DNA from: JAPLST01 sp964397565
Lineage (GTDB): Bacteria; Auribacterota; UBA3054; JAPLST01
Direction: 5' to 3'
Assembly: GCA_964397565.1 (NCBI GenBank)
Contig: CAYNJC010000004.1
Coordinates: 1 to 64,000, forward strand
Length of the DNA: 64,000 nt
Positions 47,588-55,746 of this stretch are shown one piece after another. Made by a program: the position numbers and the translations under genes. How positions within the stretch are numbered: the stretch's first letter is position 1; each line of letters begins with the position of its first letter. The notes below the pieces were generated by a model that was not told where the DNA came from, did not search any database, and saw nothing but the letters and a program-made list of their open reading frames with translations.

Positions 47588-47827
47588 ATGAAGGAGTTCA
47601 TGCAGATCGCCGTGCTGGACAACATGGTCGAGGCCCATGTCCTGGATGCCATGCTGAATGAGCAGAGCATTCCCCACCTGATGAAGACCTACCACGACTC
47701 CGCCTACGACGGCGTTTTTCAGGGGGCAAAGGGCTGGGGCCAGGTGGAGGCCCCAGAACAGCACCGGGCGGAGATTATGGCCATTCTTGAAGACCTCAGA
47801 CATCAAACGGAGGAGAGCCCGGACTGA
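47588..47827 (+). CDS. DUF2007-like small protein
   Basis: A 79-residue soluble protein. The pattern IAVLDNMVEAHVLDAMLNEQSIP followed by a short helical end fits DUF2007-type putative signal-transducing proteins. The ATG at 47588 is preceded by GGAGG; the reading frame extends upstream but without family similarity. Monocistronic by position. Confidence 0.65.
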   Translation: MKEFMQIAVLDNMVEAHVLDAMLNEQSIPHLMKTYHDSAYDGVFQGAKGWGQVEAPEQHRAEIMAILEDLRHQTEESPD

Positions 47828-47949
47828 GCAAGCCCGGCATGCCGGAACAGGCATTGGCAATTGACCACACAGGCAAAACGGCTACGCACAAGTCGCTGCC
47901 AAGGCACCCAGTGAATACAACGCGCGGCGCCGCCCGCAGAAGCAATATA

Positions 47950-48131
47950 AGTAATGAGAGTGCTTTCTACTTTGCAGCGTGCTAGCCGCCCGCGGTGAGG
48001 GCGGCTTCTGCAGTCGCGGTCATCCGCGCCGCTGGCGGGATCCACGCCGATGGCGGGACTAGCCAAGCCAGCTCCAAGCAGGCGCCCGCGGCCACAACTG
48101 GCACGACAACAAGCAAGTGCTTTCATTAGTA
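47950..48131 (-). mobile_element. MITE-like element, family A, copy 5 (long form, inverted)
   Basis: A 182-bp copy in the opposite orientation to the others. It carries the same 60-bp insert as copy 3 (inverted at 48022-48085). The left end has drifted (AAGTAATGAGAG); the right end TCATTAGTA is intact. It fills most of the gap 47828-48168. Confidence 0.75.
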
Positions 48132-48168
48132 TATCGGACCCAGGTATAACAATTCAAGCGAGATCAAC

Positions 48169-48438
48169 ATGAAAAAACAAATCACCCACATTTCCGTCGT
48201 GCAGACCAGCAAAGTTTTGGCACTGCTGTATACGCTCATTTCATTGATCTACACGTTCGTTGGCATCCCTATGGCCATTTTTGGTTCCGGCAAGGTGCGG
48301 CTGGTGGGCATTGTCTATATCTTCATGCCCGTGGTCATGCTGGTCATCGGGTTTGTGATGCTGTTGCTCTGCTGTTGGCTCTACAACGTGGTCGCCAACT
48401 GGGTGGGTGGCATCGAAGTCACGGTGGAAGACAAGTAG
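48169..48438 (+). CDS. DUF3566-like small transmembrane protein
   Basis: An 89-residue protein with two membrane segments (about 15-38 and 46-75). The N-terminus ITHISVVQTSKVLALLYTL and the end WVGGIEVTVED are typical of small PVC/Bacteroidetes proteins annotated as DUF3566-like. Function unknown. The ATG has a weak GCGAGA upstream. Confidence 0.65.
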   Translation: MKKQITHISVVQTSKVLALLYTLISLIYTFVGIPMAIFGSGKVRLVGIVYIFMPVVMLVIGFVMLLLCCWLYNVVANWVGGIEVTVEDK

Positions 48439-48536
48439 CCCGCCCGGCGTGGCTGGACATTCATGTCCTATGAATCCTCGTGCGGCGTGAGGATTTTAGA
48501 TGCGGCCTAACCATTTAGTGGTACAAGGAGGATAGT

Positions 48537-48860
48537 ATGCAGCAGCCAATGTGGCCTTTTATTGCATCCGTGATCGCCTACCAAATCCCCCACCTGATTA
48601 TTCTGGTGGGTTGCCTGATCTACGTCGTGAAGACAGGACGCGCCGCGGGCTACCTGATGCTCGCTGCACAACTTGGCCTGCTTTCGTGTGCGCTGGTACG
48701 GATAGCCGTGATCTGTTGGCCCTGCGGTTCAGCCGCCGAACGTTCGGTCTACCAGTTTGTGTCAATGGCGGGTATCGTCTGCGTGTCGGCATTCGCCATT
48801 GGTTTCGTGTGGCTCGTGCTCGTCACGGTGAAAGAGCGCAGCACCCACGCGGGCGGCTGA
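48537..48860 (+). CDS. small membrane protein, three segments
   Basis: A 107-residue hydrophobic protein with segments at about 5-29, 37-60 and 72-97. Strong ribosome-binding site AAGGAGGATAG just before the ATG. No family recognised. It precedes the secreted protein at 48875 by 14 bases and is probably co-transcribed with it. Confidence 0.6.
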   Translation: MQQPMWPFIASVIAYQIPHLIILVGCLIYVVKTGRAAGYLMLAAQLGLLSCALVRIAVICWPCGSAAERSVYQFVSMAGIVCVSAFAIGFVWLVLVTVKERSTHAGG

Positions 48861-48874
48861 CGCGAGCGCTGGTC

Positions 48875-50545
48875 ATGAAACGCGCGATTGGGGCGTTGCC
48901 TTGTCTGCTGCTGTGCGCTAACGCATGCGTCCTTGGCATGCCACAGACGCCCGTCGTCTCGTGGGATGACGCCCGCCTGTGGAAGGCGAACACGGACGGC
49001 AAATCCGTGCTGGCCTTTGCGTCCGAACTTGGGCAGGGAGCCAAGTGCTTCAAACTGGAATATACGCTGCGCGGGGATTATGGCTATGTGGAAGTGATCA
49101 AGACATTGAAGAAACCGGTGGCCGGAAAAGTGCCGGTGGTTTTTGAAATCAAGGCGCAGGGCGTCGGCGATCTCGAAGTGAAATTGGTGGATGCGGACGG
49201 CTCGACCTTTGTGGCCAAGTGGCCGCTCGCCGGCAGCTACCCGGACTGGACGCCGGTCGTGGTCTACGTGGAGAATACCGAATACGGATGGGGTGGCGAC
49301 GAGAAGTTCAGCGGGCTGGCCGCGTTCCGGTTGGCGCTGGTGGGCAAGGGCAAAGGAACGGTCTGGCTGAGAAAGGTGGGCCTGGGTGCGGCGGGGACGA
49401 AGTCGAACCTGCCGATTCCGGGGCCGGTGCTGGATCCCGATCGCGCGCTGCCCGGCATCGGCTTCCGCCAGCGCCGCGCCGCCGCGCTGATTCCGCAAGA
49501 CCCGCTGGTCCTCGCCTGGATGAAGCAGATGCAGGACACGGCCACGCCGCAGAAGCAATTGCTGCCCTCGATGGAGAACGATGACTTTCAGACCTTCAAC
49601 AATGCGCTGGCCGCCATGGCGTTCATGGTCATGGGCGAAAAAGAACGCGCCCAACGCATCCTGGATTTCTATGCCAAGGCCACGGTGCGCACCAATGCCG
49701 ACCCGACCCTGCAGAACTTCTTCCTGAACGGCCAGGCCCGCGGCTTCTTCCAAGCGGTCAGCATGCAGCCCAAGCCCTATCACATCACCGGACCCAACGA
49801 CCGCTGGATGGGGGATATGGTCTGGCTGTCCTTTGCCTATAAATACCATGAAAAGCTGTACGGCCCCGCGCGCTATCGGGAGATTTCCGGTTTGCTGAAA
49901 GACCTCCTGCTTTCCTGGTATACGGACGACGCCAACGGCCCTGGTGGATATTTGCGGCATGGCTGGCTGAAGAGTGACACGCAATTGCATGAAGCCTTTG
50001 GCCATCCAGAAGGGAACATCGATGCCTATGCCCTCTGCAAGCTTCTGGGCGAAAACAAACTCGCCGCAAAAATAAAAACGTGGCTCGCACGGACGGTAGC
50101 AGGAAAACAGTTGCCCCTGGACCTCTATACGTGGCGGACGCTGGCGTTCGGCAAGGAATGCGCCGGCGTGCTTGACATTCCCGACTACGATCTGCGCTAT
50201 CGCAGAATTTTCATGCACAACGGCCGGCCGGTGATGGGCCTCTATGACCATGCCGACATCAGCGTGACCAACTCGTGGCTGGATGGCGTTGGGCAGATGG
50301 CCTGCGCGTACATCGCGGTGGGCAACAAGCCGCGCGGCTATTTCTACGCCAATCAAATAGATCCCTTCCTGATTGACCGCAAAATCAACGGGCTGAAAAC
50401 GCGAACCGTGCCGTTCACCGCCAACCGAACCGGCGGCTATGGCTGGGTGCATCTGGACCGCGGATTTCTCTCCGCCGTGGCTTGGTACGTCTTTGCGAAA
50501 AACGAATTCAATCCCATGACGTTGGAGAGTTTCAAGGCTGAATAG
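48875..50545 (+). CDS. secreted (alpha/alpha)-barrel-type protein, possible glycoside hydrolase
   Basis: A 556-residue exported protein: signal peptide (1-22, ending VLG), a beta-rich domain (about 28-180) of galactose-binding-like type, then a helical domain (190-556) with repeated Trp-rich helical hairpins. WMGDMVWLSFAYKYHEKLYG and GYLRHGWLKSD are typical of six-hairpin glycoside hydrolases and lyases. I could not assign a glycoside hydrolase family or catalytic residues. The ATG at 48875 begins the signal peptide; the longer frame overlaps the small membrane protein gene. Confidence 0.65.
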   Translation: MKRAIGALPCLLLCANACVLGMPQTPVVSWDDARLWKANTDGKSVLAFASELGQGAKCFKLEYTLRGDYGYVEVIKTLKKPVAGKVPVVFEIKAQGVGDLEVKLVDADGSTFVAKWPLAGSYPDWTPVVVYVENTEYGWGGDEKFSGLAAFRLALVGKGKGTVWLRKVGLGAAGTKSNLPIPGPVLDPDRALPGIGFRQRRAAALIPQDPLVLAWMKQMQDTATPQKQLLPSMENDDFQTFNNALAAMAFMVMGEKERAQRILDFYAKATVRTNADPTLQNFFLNGQARGFFQAVSMQPKPYHITGPNDRWMGDMVWLSFAYKYHEKLYGPARYREISGLLKDLLLSWYTDDANGPGGYLRHGWLKSDTQLHEAFGHPEGNIDAYALCKLLGENKLAAKIKTWLARTVAGKQLPLDLYTWRTLAFGKECAGVLDIPDYDLRYRRIFMHNGRPVMGLYDHADISVTNSWLDGVGQMACAYIAVGNKPRGYFYANQIDPFLIDRKINGLKTRTVPFTANRTGGYGWVHLDRGFLSAVAWYVFAKNEFNPMTLESFKAE

Positions 50546-50566
50546 CGGAAGGCCGACGTGACGGCC

Positions 50567-50943
50567 CTGAAATTCCGATATAAGGAAGTGCGTTGCCGCC
50601 ATGGCGCGGGCGACATCTTTGTTCGGCGCAGCTGAACGAATAACCGGATTAGACCAGCTACGGCACCAGCCAGCCCCACCAACGGCACGGATCCCAATCG
50701 CGGCGTAACTGGGGGAATCTCTACGCAGATGTAGCCGCGGAACGGCGTTCCGCGCTATGTGCTGCACGCCGCACGCCGTGCGGCGGCTACGGGCAGCAAC
50801 ACATGCCGCGAACACCGATCATCCCGCCCGCGCGCTGGCAGCAACGGCGGTCGCCCTGCCTCACCATCCGGCAACGCACGCGCTCTCCCTGCCACCTCTA
50901 TGGCCACGCCAGATGCGTGTTCTTTCTTATATTGGAATTTCAG
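50567..50943. mobile_element. MITE-like element, family B, copy 3 (long), carrying a family-D unit
   Basis: A 377-bp segment bounded by CTGAAATTCCGATATAAGGA and TTATATTGGAATTTCAG. Inside, 50728-50800 is a family-D unit with both palindromes (GGAACGGCGTTCC, GCACGCCGTGC). No gene. The following 50944-51060 is AT-rich with inverted TTAATTTT-type segments. Confidence 0.75.
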
Positions 50944-51060
50944 GGCATGACGGCCTGAAGGCCAAGAGTTTGCTGTAGTCACGTCGCTCTGCGACGTTTT
51001 CCCTTCATATACGGCATGTGGCCATGATTTTTTTAAAAATTAATAAAATTAATATGCATA

Positions 51061-51089
51061 TTGACTTTATTGAGTAATTATGATATAAT
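51061..51089 (+). promoter_or_regulatory. sigma70-type promoter of the DUF2089 operon
   Basis: TTGACT (51061-51066), 17-base spacer, TATAAT (51084-51089), in a very AT-rich stretch unlike the rest of the window. Confidence 0.8.
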
Positions 51090-51122
51090 ATTGAAACGAT
51101 AATGAAAATTAATGAGGAAAAT

Positions 51123-51521
51123 ATGGACTCCTTCAAGAATAGCTGCCCCAACTGTGGCCACGCCATGGTCGTTAACGATCTTGCCTGTCCCGACTGCGGC
51201 GTGCATGTCACCGGCACCGTGGCGCTGCCCCGGCTGGCGCAGTTGGCGCCGGAAGACCGCGAGTTTATTGAGCTCTTTGTGCTGGCGAGTGGCTCGCTCA
51301 AGGAAGTGGGCCAGGTGCTGGGCATTTCGTACCCCAGCGTGCGCCAGCGTCTCGACCGTGTCATTGCGCGACTGAGCGCGCTACGCGGCGCCAAGGAGCA
51401 GGAACGTCTGGCCGTGCTCGAACGGCTTGAACGCAACGAAATAACGGCGCAGGAGGCGGTCCAACTGCTGAAGGAACCTGTTGACCTGCCGACATCATCT
51501 CAGAAAGAGGATATTCCATGA
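51123..51521 (+). CDS. DUF2089 protein: zinc ribbon plus helix-turn-helix
   Basis: A 132-residue protein with an N-terminal zinc ribbon (CPNCGH and CPDCGV, residues 7-24) and a helix-turn-helix (GSLKEVGQVLGISYPSVRQRL, about 58-78). The C-terminal helix has ITAQEAVQLLKEP, as in other DUF2089 proteins. It is probably a transcription regulator of the coupled membrane protein. I chose the ATG at 51123 with GAGG at 51113; the upstream ATG at 51102 lies very close to the predicted transcription start. Its stop overlaps the next start (ATGA). Confidence 0.8.
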   Translation: MDSFKNSCPNCGHAMVVNDLACPDCGVHVTGTVALPRLAQLAPEDREFIELFVLASGSLKEVGQVLGISYPSVRQRLDRVIARLSALRGAKEQERLAVLERLERNEITAQEAVQLLKEPVDLPTSSQKEDIP

Positions 51522-52150
51522 TCTCAGGCTCATTTTTAATTGCCGCGATTATTCTGGCGCTATTGGCGGTTTTGGTGGTGCTGCTGGCCGGTGGCATTGT
51601 GGTGATTGTGCTGGTCTTGCGGCGTGAAAAATCGCAGCAACGGCGCAGCTCGCGTGAAATCGAGAAGATCAACGCGCTTGCCGCCGCCGGCAAGATCACG
51701 GCCGAGGAAGCCAGTCAACTGCGGCAGGCGGTGACGCCGTATGCCCTGCCGGTCGCCACACCGCAGCCGGACACGCACATCAAGCTGGTCGCGGTTCTGA
51801 ATATCGCCTTCGGCGTGTTGAAAATCATTGTTTGTGTTTTGGCATTGGCGTTTGTTGCCCTGTTCATGGCCAAGGCGCAGGTCAATACCGACATGCGATT
51901 TCCATGGATAAACATGATGCTGCTGTTGCCGGCCTTCATTCTGGTGGTGGCGCTGGTGCTGGCGGTGGTACGCATCATTGCCGGATTTGCCGTGCAGAAG
52001 CGGCGCACATGGGCGCGCACTGTCTTAATCGTGTTGGCCGTCCTGAGTCTGCTGAGCTTCCCCTTCGGCACGGCAGTGGGCTGCTACACGCTGTGGGTCC
52101 TTATGCTGCGCGAGGGTGCGGTCGCCTGGTTCGAACCGCCGGTCGTGTGA
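51518..52150 (+). CDS. membrane protein coupled to DUF2089 regulator
   Basis: A 210-residue protein with an N-terminal membrane segment (5-35), then a cytoplasmic stretch with INALAAAGKITAEEASQL (about 50-67). That stretch echoes the C-terminal ITAQEAVQL helix of the upstream DUF2089 protein. Three further segments lie at about 90-115, 130-155 and 165-190. The shared SHOCT-like helix suggests the two proteins touch or sense each other, as in DUF2089/membrane partner pairs elsewhere; that is inference. Confidence 0.65.
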   Translation: MISGSFLIAAIILALLAVLVVLLAGGIVVIVLVLRREKSQQRRSSREIEKINALAAAGKITAEEASQLRQAVTPYALPVATPQPDTHIKLVAVLNIAFGVLKIIVCVLALAFVALFMAKAQVNTDMRFPWINMMLLLPAFILVVALVLAVVRIIAGFAVQKRRTWARTVLIVLAVLSLLSFPFGTAVGCYTLWVLMLREGAVAWFEPPVV

Positions 52151-52363
52151 CCGCACACTTCGGTGATATCAGTAACAAGGCAATGCCGTTAGCGCTGGGC
52201 GCCGCAGTCCTTGCGGCGATGCTGGTTGTAGAAACGCCGCTCTGCGGCATTTGCTGCCGCTGCGCACAGAAATGAACAAGGAGTAAAGGAGTAAAAGAGA
52301 AGCCACAATCGACATTGTTTGTCGTTTGTGAATGACAGCAGCTGGAGCGTGGGAGCGGCCCCC

Positions 52364-52520
52364 GTGCTGGCTTGGCTAGTCCCGCCACCGGCGTGGATCC
52401 CGTCAAAGGCGGAGATCCCGCCACCGGCGTGGATCCCGTCAAAGGCGGAGATCCCGCCAACGGCGTGGACCGCGAATCTGCCGCTGGTCTTGGGCAGTCC
52501 CGCCAACGGCGTGGATACGT
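52364..52520. repeat. tandem 36-bp repeats derived from the family-A insert; gap 52151-52851
   Basis: About three imperfect copies of a unit reading CCCGCCACCGGCGTGGATCC then CGTCAAAGGCGGAGAT. They are preceded by GCTGGCTTGGCTAGT, the sequence that opens the inserted segment of family-A copies 3 and 5. The same gap holds, inverted at 52245-52335, a segment like 61293-61372 (ACTCCTTTACTC, CAATCGACA), and a CTCACAAAGGCGCAAAG-type short repeat at 52558-52580. No gene supported. Confidence 0.7.
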
Positions 52521-52851
52521 CACGCGCTCCGCGCGGGGCATGCTGTTGCAGCGATTCTCTCACAAAGGCGCAAAGCCACGAAGGGAGTTGCATGGTAAAC
52601 AGTGGTCGGTAGTCGGTAATCGGTTTGCTGGAAGAATGGAAGGTTGGAACAATGGAAAAAAGAAACGCAAGTCCTAACAATGGTACCTCTTGCGGCCGAA
52701 GGCTGCATCTAAATTATCGCGCCGCGCGAGAATTTATTACGAACAAATTTCCTCAGGTACACCCAGGATTTCATTTTGCAAAATGTTGGCCATCAACACT
52801 ATTCCGAGGCCCGACCCCAATCATACCAATCATTACCAATCATAGTTCTGT

Positions 52852-53592
52852 TCACTCCTTTAGTCTCGGCTTTCTGTGGATTGCGTCGTGACAGGCGGTG
52901 CAGAGCGTTGTAAGATTATGCTCGGCATTATCGCCACCTTTGGCATGCTGCTTCACATGGTGGATTTCCAGGTGTCGCGGGTCAGAAGGATTCCATTCTA
53001 AATGGGACCAAGCACACTTCATGCATTTGTAGCTGTCACGACGCATGACATGCCTACGAAGGTCGTCAGGAATCGCTCGATCGTGCTCAGGGCTTTGCCT
53101 GTCTGCTTGGAGAACATATAAGCCAATGTCCAGATCAGGGCGACCTGTTGTCTTCGTCACTATGGGCCACCCAAATTCTGTTCTAAGTTCCCGAACACGT
53201 CTAGCCCATTCGGTTTTGTCTCCAGCTACGTAACGCAATTCTTCGTTGGTAACCGCTTGTCCAACACTTACACGCATGAACTTCAAGATTCTGTCTCTTA
53301 CAGATGAACTCTCTTTGCGAATTGTATTCGCGAGATGCCAGCGATGTGCGGCATCGCGATCCTGGGTGTCACGAAGCAGTACATAGTCATCCGGCTTCAT
53401 GGCCTTCAGATTATCGGGATCTTCGTCCGACTCAGCCTCACACATGTCTTTAACCGTCACGCCGCTGGCGATTGCCCAGCCCTGTTGAACTCGCAATTCG
53501 CGTAAGCGACGGGCATACTCCTGAATCCCGGAAACCACGAGCAACTCATCGCCGTTTATGATTACATTCGGGTACTTGCGGAAGTAGTACAA
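52852..53592 (-). CDS. HNH nuclease with duplicated helix-turn-helix-like modules
   Basis: A 246-residue protein. Two similar modules (about 1-45 and 97-147) share R-D-R-I-L, E-L and ARR(L/V)REL...GW(A/P)I, followed by an HNH domain (about 180-240). The HNH domain has CysxxCys (190, 193), the His pair IHH (211-212), Asn226 and CTACHDAIH (231-239). The first codon available is a TTG at 53592. The family similarity extends 7 codons further upstream (SSAARDRI) to a stop, with no ATG or GTG, so the 5' end may be damaged. This type occurs in restriction contexts; a methyltransferase gene is 1.1 kb upstream. Confidence 0.75.
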   Translation of the reverse strand: MYYFRKYPNVIINGDELLVVSGIQEYARRLRELRVQQGWAIASGVTVKDMCEAESDEDPDNLKAMKPDDYVLLRDTQDRDAAHRWHLANTIRKESSSVRDRILKFMRVSVGQAVTNEELRYVAGDKTEWARRVRELRTEFGWPIVTKTTGRPDLDIGLYVLQADRQSPEHDRAIPDDLRRHVMRRDSYKCMKCAWSHLEWNPSDPRHLEIHHVKQHAKGGDNAEHNLTTLCTACHDAIHRKPRLKE

Positions 53593-53657
53593 GATGCGAT
53601 CTCTTGCTGCTGATGATCACTCGGCCACAAGCAACACCGAACAGGCGAAAGCAATCG

Positions 53658-53924
53658 TCAGAGGCCGAGTTCGCCATCTTCCTTGCCGAGTGCGATGGCG
53701 AGTGCTAAAGCGTTTCGTAGCATGAACGCTCCATAGTTATTGGCGAGAGAGACGACCGCGCGAGCGCCGCTATCCGTCCAGTCGTGGGCTCGGCAAAGCT
53801 CGCGTACGAGGCGCTCAGTGCGCAACGGCCTTGACTTTCTACTATCTGGCGACGGCAGGATACACTTGTACTCAGACACAGCCGACTCAAGAAGTTGGGT
53901 TTCGCGCATAGGGCAGTCCTCCAT
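53658..53924 (-). CDS. hypothetical small protein between two HNH genes
   Basis: An 88-residue protein starting MEDCPMRETQ at 53924, 10 bases after the HNH nuclease stop, with GGTT but no strong ribosome-binding site. No family was recognised. Its tail ALALAIALGKEDGELGL is helical. It probably shares the transcript of the methyltransferase-nuclease pair. The longer frame from 54041 overlaps the nuclease gene and is less likely. Confidence 0.45.
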   Translation of the reverse strand: MEDCPMRETQLLESAVSEYKCILPSPDSRKSRPLRTERLVRELCRAHDWTDSGARAVVSLANNYGAFMLRNALALAIALGKEDGELGL

Positions 53925-53934
53925 TGAACCAAAT

Positions 53935-54711
53935 TCACTCTGCAAATCGATTTGCACAATGCCATTCAAGCCGCTCCGCACTCGGCAGAAACCGATGCGG
54001 TTTTCTGATCGGTCGATCATGGTAGCCAAACAGTAAATCACGGGTCTGCAAGTTCCGAGATTTCAGAATCCGTGAGGAGAACCGGATTGTGAGATCAGTG
54101 GTGATCGTCATCAGTCCTGCGTCGAAGAGCCGGTCGAACGTAGCACTGAGACACAGTCCATTCGTGGGGTCCGTTCGGAATGTTTCGTCCTCACTCCAGG
54201 GAACAATGTGGCTGGCGATCAGGCACTCCGGGACCGCGAGTCCTGTGACGCAGCACGTCGTTTCGTAACTGCTCAGGACCGCGTCGCGAAAGAACGATTG
54301 ATGCGCTCTCTGCTTTGTCAGTCTCACCGTTTCCGAAGGGCCTTTCGGCGGTATGATGGTGGCATCCACGCGGGGCTTTCGGCCGAGTGTGTTGCTCAGC
54401 AGTGTGGCCTCCCAAACCAATCCATTCCAGTCCGCATGAAACTCGTCCCATATCTCTCTATCCAGTTTGCTTGTGTGCGTCAATCCCGATATTTCCATCC
54501 GTTGAAGCGCCGGATCGAAAGCGCCGAAATTCCCGAGCTTTCGCGCAACGGAAGCAGGGGTACGGGCCAAGAACTCGGCGAGTTCCTTCACGGCTGGGTT
54601 GTTGGCCTTGGTCTTGTGAAAAGGAATCCTGCAGTAGAGTTCGAATGCCAATATGGACTCTTCACGGCTCCATAAGACACCGTATCGTGACTCGCCCGAT
54701 TGCCGTTTCAT
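53935..54711 (-). CDS. HNH restriction-type endonuclease
   Basis: A 258-residue protein. The N-terminal part (YGVLWSREESILAFELYC..., ARTPASVARKLGNF) is a helical region shared by many HNH nucleases found next to DNA methyltransferases. The HNH motif is SHIVPW (167-172) followed by DPTNGLCLSATFDRLFDAGL (181-200). It is coupled to the methyltransferase gene by ATGA (54708-54711), so it is probably the cleaving partner of a type-II-like restriction system. A working cutter next to a truncated methyltransferase would be hazardous, so one or both may be inactive. Confidence 0.8.
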   Translation of the reverse strand: MKRQSGESRYGVLWSREESILAFELYCRIPFHKTKANNPAVKELAEFLARTPASVARKLGNFGAFDPALQRMEISGLTHTSKLDREIWDEFHADWNGLVWEATLLSNTLGRKPRVDATIIPPKGPSETVRLTKQRAHQSFFRDAVLSSYETTCCVTGLAVPECLIASHIVPWSEDETFRTDPTNGLCLSATFDRLFDAGLMTITTDLTIRFSSRILKSRNLQTRDLLFGYHDRPIRKPHRFLPSAERLEWHCANRFAE

Positions 54712-55391
54712 GCTGCCTCTTCGTAGTGCGCGCCACTCGTCGACGCATGGAAGTCCGTGTTGCGCGATGGGAACACAAGGAACGGCTCAGAATACTTGCA
54801 ACCGATTATGAAGGCGCGCCATCGGGTCTGTGGCACGCCGTAATCGGCGGCGCACAATTTCGCAAAGGCCATCTTGAACCCAAGCGAATGCGCCACTTCT
54901 TCAATCTCCTTGTGTTCCTGGGAACCTATGAGTTGCGGAACATTCTCCATGACGAACACTTGTGCGCCTGTGTGTTCTACAATCTGGAGATATGGGCGCC
55001 AGAGTTGCTTGCGCGGATCACCGTCACGTTGCTTGTTGAGAAGACTGAATCCCTGACACGGCGGCCCGCCTATCACTACGTCCGCTTTGGGGATCTCGTC
55101 GATCCGGTCTTCCAAGATTTTCACTATGTCGTCAGTAGTGCAATGATCACCGAAATTGGCGTTGTATGTGTTGGCGGCATATGCGTTGAAGTCGTTGGCC
55201 CAAACGGGTTCAAAGACATGTCCGAGTGACTTGGTGAAGCCAAGCGTCAGGCCGCCCGCACCTGCAAAAAGGTCAACAAGCCGGTACTTCCGGTCGGAGT
55301 CCTGCAATATTCCTTTCTGTCTGGCACGATAGACGGCTTCGTTGTTGGTCAGCTTATCGTATCTCAGCGGGTTTTTTTTCTTCTTGGGCAT
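54708..55391 (-). CDS. C5-cytosine DNA methyltransferase lacking its C-terminal part
   Basis: A 227-residue protein with the usual first half of an m5C methyltransferase: motif I DLFAGAGGLTLGF (40-52), catalytic motif IV GGPPCQGFS (108-116, Cys112), motif VI ENV (150-152) and motif VIII QTRWRAFIIG (188-197). The target-recognition region and motifs IX and X, normally another 100 or more residues, are missing. The frame ends right at the start of the HNH gene (ATGA). A -10 element lies at 55598-55603. GC is below the window average. It is either a deletion remnant or an unusual short form. Confidence 0.85.
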   Translation of the reverse strand: MPKKKKNPLRYDKLTNNEAVYRARQKGILQDSDRKYRLVDLFAGAGGLTLGFTKSLGHVFEPVWANDFNAYAANTYNANFGDHCTTDDIVKILEDRIDEIPKADVVIGGPPCQGFSLLNKQRDGDPRKQLWRPYLQIVEHTGAQVFVMENVPQLIGSQEHKEIEEVAHSLGFKMAFAKLCAADYGVPQTRWRAFIIGCKYSEPFLVFPSRNTDFHASTSGAHYEEAA

Positions 55392-55597
55392 GTGCCTATA
55401 CAGTTAGATTCTCGCCATATGGAAAAGTCGCTTATCGTATTTTTGCTTTCAATGAACTGCAGTGGTCAAAGCCGGTCAAATGCGCAGGCAAGCATTGTGC
55501 GCGCTCAATTGAGGCGGCCGTTTGCTCCACTGTCCCGCCGTCGGCAGCATTAGCTCCGCGCATCTTCTTGTCACCTACATCACGGCGCTTCCTTAAG

Positions 55598-55603
55598 ATT
55601 ATA
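55598..55603 (-). promoter_or_regulatory. -10 element ahead of the methyltransferase operon; gap 55392-55738
   Basis: TATAAT on the minus strand with an extended TGC upstream; no good -35. It would give a leader of about 200 bases. The rest of the gap carries GTTAGCG (minus, 55674-55668) and GTTAATG (minus, 55653-55647) inside palindromic GC-rich sequence, possible remnants of integron sites. No gene supported; the 84-codon frame at 55432-55686 is unlikely. Confidence 0.45.
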
Positions 55604-55746
55604 GCATAATCGAAAAGAACACGGGCAGTGCGGCTGACACCGCCCCCATTAACGCCGCGCGGCGCGTCGCTAACGACAGACTTCACGCGTGACCGAGGCG
55701 CTTTGGTGGGCCTTACCCATCTTATTTTGCAGGCCTTTGTTATCCA

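Noticed and set aside
48749..50815. 688-codon minus-strand frame opposite the secreted protein
   Set aside because: Shadow frame; the plus strand has a signal peptide, ribosome-binding site and conserved Trp-rich pattern.
52189..52195. GTTAGCG as a partner core for a giant cassette ending at 55674
   Set aside because: The core match exists but no palindromic arms accompany it, and a 3.5-kb four-gene cassette is improbable.
55432..55686. 84-codon frame upstream of the methyltransferase
   Set aside because: It spans a -10 element and GC palindromes, has no ribosome-binding site and no family similarity; more likely leader and attC remnant.
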